From contig NZ_BLVO01000016.1 of NCBI RefSeq assembly GCF_013340285.1, positions 845,227-909,226 on the forward strand: a stretch of DNA of 64,000 nt, given 5' to 3'. A program made the translations under genes and the position numbers. This document shows positions 60,077 to 64,000 of this stretch, one piece after another; positions within the stretch are counted from its first letter, which is position 1, and the number at the start of each line of letters is the position of its first letter. Origin of the DNA: Desulfovibrio subterraneus (GTDB lineage Bacteria; Desulfobacterota; Desulfovibrionia; Desulfovibrionales; Desulfovibrionaceae). Under the pieces are notes generated by a model. That model saw only the letters and a list, made by a program, of their open reading frames with translations. It made no database searches and was not told the origin of the DNA.

Positions 60077-62470
60077 TTACATGGTGCGGGGCTTGGCTGC
60101 TGCGCGCAGTTGTTCGTTCTTCAGCGCGTTCAGCACTGCGGCCTTGGGGCCGTCCGCGATGATGCGCCCGCTGTCCATGACCACAAGCCGGTCGACGAGG
60201 TCTATCATGCTCATGCGGTGGGTGATGAGCACCAGCGTCTTGTCCTTGATGATAGTGGCAAGGCGGTGCTTGAACTGGAATTCCGCACCGTTGTCCATGT
60301 TGGAGCTGGGTTCGTCCAGAATGAGGATTTCCGGATCGTTCAACAGGGCGCGGGCCAGCGCAACGGATTGCCGCTGCCCGCCTGAAAGCGCCATGCCCCG
60401 TTCGCCCACAGGCATGCCGAAGCCTGCCGGATGTGCCTGCACAAAGTCGGTGACACCGGCAATGGTGGCTGCGCGCAGAATGGCGTTGTCGTCGGCATTG
60501 GGGTTGCTGATGGCAATGTTCTCGCGCACGTTGCCGTAGAAAAGGTAGTTGTCCTGCGAGACGTAGCCCGCGCGGCTGCGCAGTTCGGCCACGTCCATCT
60601 GCCGGATGTCCACCCCGCCGAGTTTAACGGCACCCTCGGAGGGCTGGTACAGGCCGACAATTAGTTTGCCCAGCGTACTTTTGCCGGACCCCATTTTGCC
60701 GATGATGCCGATCTTTTCACCGGGACGGAACAGGAAATTGACGTTTTCCAGCGCGAGCCGTTCGTTGCCGGGATAGCGGAAACTCAGTTCCTCGGCGGCA
60801 AGGGACGGGGCAAGGCCCACGTAGCAGAGCGATGCGCTGTCGTCCGCCCGTTCGGTGGGCAGGGTCATGAGCAGGTCGAGCGATTTGAGCGCCATGCGTG
60901 ACTGCTGCAGGCGCGAAAGCATGGCTGCCACCTGGCTGAGCGGGGCCATGGCACGGCCAGCGAGGATGTTGCAGGCGATGAGTCCGCCCATGGTCAGGTC
61001 GCCCGCGCCGATGCGGTGCACACCCCAGACGATGATGATCATGCTCACCAGCTGTGCGGCAAGCATGGACATGGTTATGGAGAAGTTGGCAAGGGTCTTG
61101 GTGTGGCTGTTGGAGCGGGCGCTCATGCCGACCACCCGTTCCCACATGCGCTGCATGCGGCCCTCTGCCTGACTGGTCTTTACGGTTTCTATGCCGTTGA
61201 GAATCTCGATGAGCAGGGCGTTTTTCTGCGCACCTTCCTTGTAGCCGGATTCAATGGCCCGCTGCAGCGGATACTGCAGCAGCCAGCCGATGATGACAAC
61301 CAGCGGAACCGCAAGAGCAGGCACGAAGAGCATGGGCCCGCCTATGAAGCCCACCAGCGCGATGAATACGAACAGGAAGGGCAGGTCGATGATGGCAAGC
61401 AGCGTGGTGGAACTGAAAAATTCGCGCAGGGATTCAAATTCACGCAGGTTGTTGGCAAGCGTGCCGGTGGAGTCCGGCTTGTTGTCCAGCCGGATGCTCA
61501 TGAGGTGCTGCATGAGGCGTGAGGCGAGAATTATGTCCGCATTCTTGCCGGCCACGTCGCAGAAGTAGCTGCGCAGATTGCGCAGGATAAAGTCGAACAG
61601 GTAGGCAATGGCAATACCTATGGCCAGCACCCAGAGGGTATCAAGCGCATTGTTGGGTACTACCCGGTCATACACGTTCATGAAAAAGAGCGGCGAGACA
61701 ATGGCCAGCAGGTTGATCACAAGGCTGGCAACGCCCACATGCTTGTATATGGGCAGGTAATGCCAGATGGTGCCCCAGAACCAGCGCTTGGCCTTGAGCA
61801 GTTTTATCTCGCTGGCGCGTTTGTCCAGCCTGCCTTCAACCTTGCCGAAGATGGCATAGCCCGCATATTCCTCTTCCAGCTTGTAGCGGAGGATTTCAAT
61901 GGGGGTGCCGCCGGTTTCCGGAAAGATGATTTCCGCCGTCTTGTCATTGAGCCCGGTAAGAACGCAGGCTCCCTTGGTCTTGAGCAGCAGAATGCACGGC
62001 AGGGTGAGGGTGGATATGTTCTCCAGCTTCTGCCTGTGCACGGCCCGCACGTTCATACCGGCCTGCATGGCAGCACGGAGGCAGGCTGACGTGTGCGAAG
62101 GGCCACCATGTTCCGGCAGACCGCCCTTGAGTTTCTCTATGGATATGGTGCGCCCGTGCAGGGAAAAAAGCACCACAAGGCAGCGCAGCAGGGGGGATTC
62201 ATAATCCACATCTGCCGGTGCCGGAGCAATGGTTTTCCATGGTATGGCAGAGCTGCCTTGCAGTCCATCCGATGCGTCTGAAGCGTCTTTGGGTGAAGGG
62301 ACGGATTCGTCTTCATGAGAGTCCGGTCCGGCTTCAGGCTGCTGAAGGGCTTCCGCCTGCACGTCTGTGTCGGGCGTTGTCATGTCGCGGGCATCATCTG
62401 GCTTTGTGGAATTGCCCGCTGTTGTTTCATCGTTGTCGGTCTGTTCGGTTCTGGAATTCATCTCGGACAT
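60077..62470 (-). CDS. Type I secretion permease/ATPase (LapB-like)
   Basis: 797 residues. The first 80 are acidic and low in complexity; about 85-225 is a C39-peptidase-like domain that lacks an obvious catalytic Cys motif (YESPLLRCLVVLFSLHGRTISIEKL), as in exporters of RTX proteins; six membrane helices follow (about 255-510); the ATPase has GKMGSGKST, LSGGQRQSVALARALL and ILILDEPSSN. ATG 62470, with a run of seven G in its ribosome-binding site. It should export the adhesin whose gene begins at 63106. Confidence 0.95.
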   Translation of the reverse strand: MSEMNSRTEQTDNDETTAGNSTKPDDARDMTTPDTDVQAEALQQPEAGPDSHEDESVPSPKDASDASDGLQGSSAIPWKTIAPAPADVDYESPLLRCLVVLFSLHGRTISIEKLKGGLPEHGGPSHTSACLRAAMQAGMNVRAVHRQKLENISTLTLPCILLLKTKGACVLTGLNDKTAEIIFPETGGTPIEILRYKLEEEYAGYAIFGKVEGRLDKRASEIKLLKAKRWFWGTIWHYLPIYKHVGVASLVINLLAIVSPLFFMNVYDRVVPNNALDTLWVLAIGIAIAYLFDFILRNLRSYFCDVAGKNADIILASRLMQHLMSIRLDNKPDSTGTLANNLREFESLREFFSSTTLLAIIDLPFLFVFIALVGFIGGPMLFVPALAVPLVVIIGWLLQYPLQRAIESGYKEGAQKNALLIEILNGIETVKTSQAEGRMQRMWERVVGMSARSNSHTKTLANFSITMSMLAAQLVSMIIIVWGVHRIGAGDLTMGGLIACNILAGRAMAPLSQVAAMLSRLQQSRMALKSLDLLMTLPTERADDSASLCYVGLAPSLAAEELSFRYPGNERLALENVNFLFRPGEKIGIIGKMGSGKSTLGKLIVGLYQPSEGAVKLGGVDIRQMDVAELRSRAGYVSQDNYLFYGNVRENIAISNPNADDNAILRAATIAGVTDFVQAHPAGFGMPVGERGMALSGGQRQSVALARALLNDPEILILDEPSSNMDNGAEFQFKHRLATIIKDKTLVLITHRMSMIDLVDRLVVMDSGRIIADGPKAAVLNALKNEQLRAAAKPRTM

Positions 62471-63105
62471 TATTCAGGATCCCCCCCTGCGGAATGGGCG
62501 CAGTATTCCCGGTGTGCGGCAGAAAAGTCAAAGCCGCATTTACGTTATTCTCAGGCTACTTTGTGATATCCGGGCGATATCGGAATGCAGCTCCGGACGG
62601 GGCTTCTGCCTCGCCGTTCGGATATCCGTATCGCAACGCGCCGATGCTCCGCACTGTATCGCGCATATCTTCCGAGAATACAATGTTCGGGAGGTTGCGG
62701 TGCGGGGCTGTTGTCATAACTATCACTTTTTTATGTGATTATTGCAACAGCTACGGAAGAAAATGGACGTTGCCTCCGCCGGAGGTGCGTGTGTTTTGCA
62801 ATTAGTTGCTCCTCTTCAGCGGAGAACTTCATTTTTTACAACGAAATTACAGATTTTTTTGTAAGGTTTTTTTGTTGCCCAACTGCTTGAATTCGTGGTC
62901 GATTATCGGGTAAGGATTGTGTCTCCGGGGGGGAACCGGAGTAAAAAAGCACAGCTGCGGTGTTGTGTTTGAAATTTCCTTTTGATAGTAATTGATACCA
63001 ATACGCTGTAATTAGCTATGCTGGTTGGCCTTTTCGGATTTCGGGAATCTGGGAAAAGCCGACAGTACACGTAATCTTTATGACCATGAATCAAGGGGGG
63101 GGGCC
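62471..63105. promoter_or_regulatory. Divergent control region between exporter and adhesin, with G/C homopolymers
   Basis: 635 bp without a gene. It contains C7 at 62481-62487, just before the exporter start, G7 at 62927-62933, and G9 at 63095-63103, two bases before the adhesin ATG. AT-rich stretches with T7 occur near 62850-62875. No promoter can be assigned with confidence. Confidence 0.45.
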
Positions 63106-64000
63106 ATGGCGGATTCCGCACGTCCTATCGTTTTGACTGCGCCCGAAGCTGGCGTAAATGTTGAGCTGCATATAGATCCTGCTGCAGTGCTGCAAGTCGA
63201 ATTTGATATTAATTCGGCAATGGTCACCCGTGCAGGGAATGACCTCGTGTTCTCGTTCGAGAACGGCGGCAAACTCATCCTGATTGACTTCATTGACATC
63301 ATTGCAAACGGACAGGCGCCTGAGTTTGTTCTCAGCGACGGTACCGTTGTGGCCGGTGATGCCCTGTATGCCTCTCTGGGCGATATTCCTCTTGAAACTG
63401 CCGCAGGTGCCTCTGCGGGCGGTGGTGGTTCCACCTATATTTACGAACCGGGCGAATTGCTCGGGGGCTTTGATTCGCTTCTTGAGCAAGGCAGCGGTGG
63501 AACCGTTGGCGGTACCGGTCTGCAGGGTGGCGGCGGGTTGGGTGCCCTCGGTGGTGGCTTTGGCGGCGCTGGTGCAGGTGGTTTTGGCGGAGGGGCAGGC
63601 CCCGTTGCCGTGAATCATGCTCCCGAAGTGAACGGTTCTCTTTCGTTTAATATGGATGAGGATGGCACGATCATCCTTACTTCTTCCCAGCTCTTGGCCA
63701 ACGCATCAGATATTGACGGTGATCCGCTGCGGGTTATCAACCTTGTTGCTGATAACGGCACCATCACTGCCAATAGAGACGGTACGTGGACGTTTAAGCC
63801 GGATGCCGATTTTAACGGTACGGTCAATGTTCGATTTGATGTGACGGATGGTGATCTGAGCACTGCGTCGGGAGCTACCGTGAATGTGGCACCTGTGAAT
63901 GATGCGCCCGTCATCACCGGAACTGACACCGGAGCCGTGACCGAAGACGTGACCGTAGCTGCCTCCGGTACGCTGACGGCCGTGGATGCGGACGCCGGTG
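63106..64000 (+). CDS. Giant LapA-like RTX adhesin, N-terminal part (runs off the window)
   Basis: 298 codons present, ATG 63106 preceded by AAGGGGGGGGG. The N-terminus (SARPIVLTAPEAGVNVELHIDPAAVLQVEF) forms the retention module that plugs the outer-membrane channel. A TAAG motif, the site cut by LapG in LapA, is at residues 98-101 (63397-63408). A Gly-rich linker follows (about 100-170), then the first of the tandem cadherin/VCBS-type repeats (DEDGTIILTSSQLLANASDIDG, VADNGTITANRDGTWTFKPDADFNGT). The rest should be a very long repeat region with RTX C-terminus beyond the window. Divergent from its exporter. Confidence 0.9.
   Translation, partial: MADSARPIVLTAPEAGVNVELHIDPAAVLQVEFDINSAMVTRAGNDLVFSFENGGKLILIDFIDIIANGQAPEFVLSDGTVVAGDALYASLGDIPLETAAGASAGGGGSTYIYEPGELLGGFDSLLEQGSGGTVGGTGLQGGGGLGALGGGFGGAGAGGFGGGAGPVAVNHAPEVNGSLSFNMDEDGTIILTSSQLLANASDIDGDPLRVINLVADNGTITANRDGTWTFKPDADFNGTVNVRFDVTDGDLSTASGATVNVAPVNDAPVITGTDTGAVTEDVTVAASGTLTAVDADAG

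Overview
The window looks like a chromosome segment of a GC-rich, flagellated, sulfate-reducing deltaproteobacterium of the Desulfovibrio type. The evidence is a single-operon flagellar export and regulation cluster (fliR-flhB-flhA-flhF-flhG-fliA-cheY-fliL), a free-standing IMP cyclohydrolase domain, a seven-haem membrane cytochrome, and a Lap-like giant adhesin system with an HD-GYP receptor candidate. The assignment is inference from gene content; no rRNA is present.

Layout. 0-10.2 kb: flagellar operon on the minus strand, ending in three poorly known proteins and a tRNA-dihydrouridine synthase that runs off the left edge. 10.5-13.1 kb: IMP cyclohydrolase and hflX. 13.2-15.7 kb: an AT-rich two-gene island (SMC-like AAA ATPase plus an unknown Cys-motif partner) lying between two almost identical terminator hairpins; it looks like an acquired defence-type cassette. 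15.9-18.3 kb: a yqhD-like alcohol dehydrogenase divergent from a yqhC-like AraC regulator. 18.5-22.7 kb: a short Rhs protein followed by an array of four related two-helix membrane proteins separated by displaced Rhs tail fragments, then two larger membrane proteins. 22.8-25.5 kb: enolase, type III pantothenate kinase and an SRPBCC protein. 25.8-29.5 kb: a cytochrome-bd-like pair of membrane subunits, the second carrying seven CxxCH motifs. 30-31.4 kb: TauE/SafE exporter with a DUF1634 partner. 31.6-35 kb: hexapeptide-repeat protein, mutY, and a Lar-zinc-ribbon/PilZ fusion.

35.1-36.6 kb holds what I consider the most interesting locus: a LysR regulator whose frame is interrupted by a single TGA exactly where relatives usually have Cys, followed at the right distance by a hairpin with a GGUC loop and a bulged U. 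These are the hallmarks of a bacterial SECIS element. The regulator is divergent from a C_GCAxxG_C_C redox-type protein, and the shared promoter has two identical-format LysR dyads. I read it as a selenocysteine-containing, possibly selenium-responsive, regulator.

36.8-43.5 kb: a D,D-carboxypeptidase, histidine phosphatase, tRNA-Arg, ubiX, UPF0173 hydrolase, GIY-YIG protein and a DEAD-box helicase. 43.7-52.4 kb: a lipoprotein, then a purine uptake and salvage operon (BMP binding protein, phosphoribosyltransferase, ABC ATPase, two permeases, adenine deaminase). 52.7-55.5 kb: lipoprotein, two tRNA-Phe, VOC protein and AraC regulator. 55.6-64 kb: biofilm adhesin system. A type I exporter ATPase, an HlyD adaptor, a LapG-like protease and a membrane sensor with a degenerate HD-GYP domain are read leftward; the start of the giant adhesin, with a TAAG cleavage motif, is read rightward and leaves the window. 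No CRISPR array, insertion sequence or prophage was seen.
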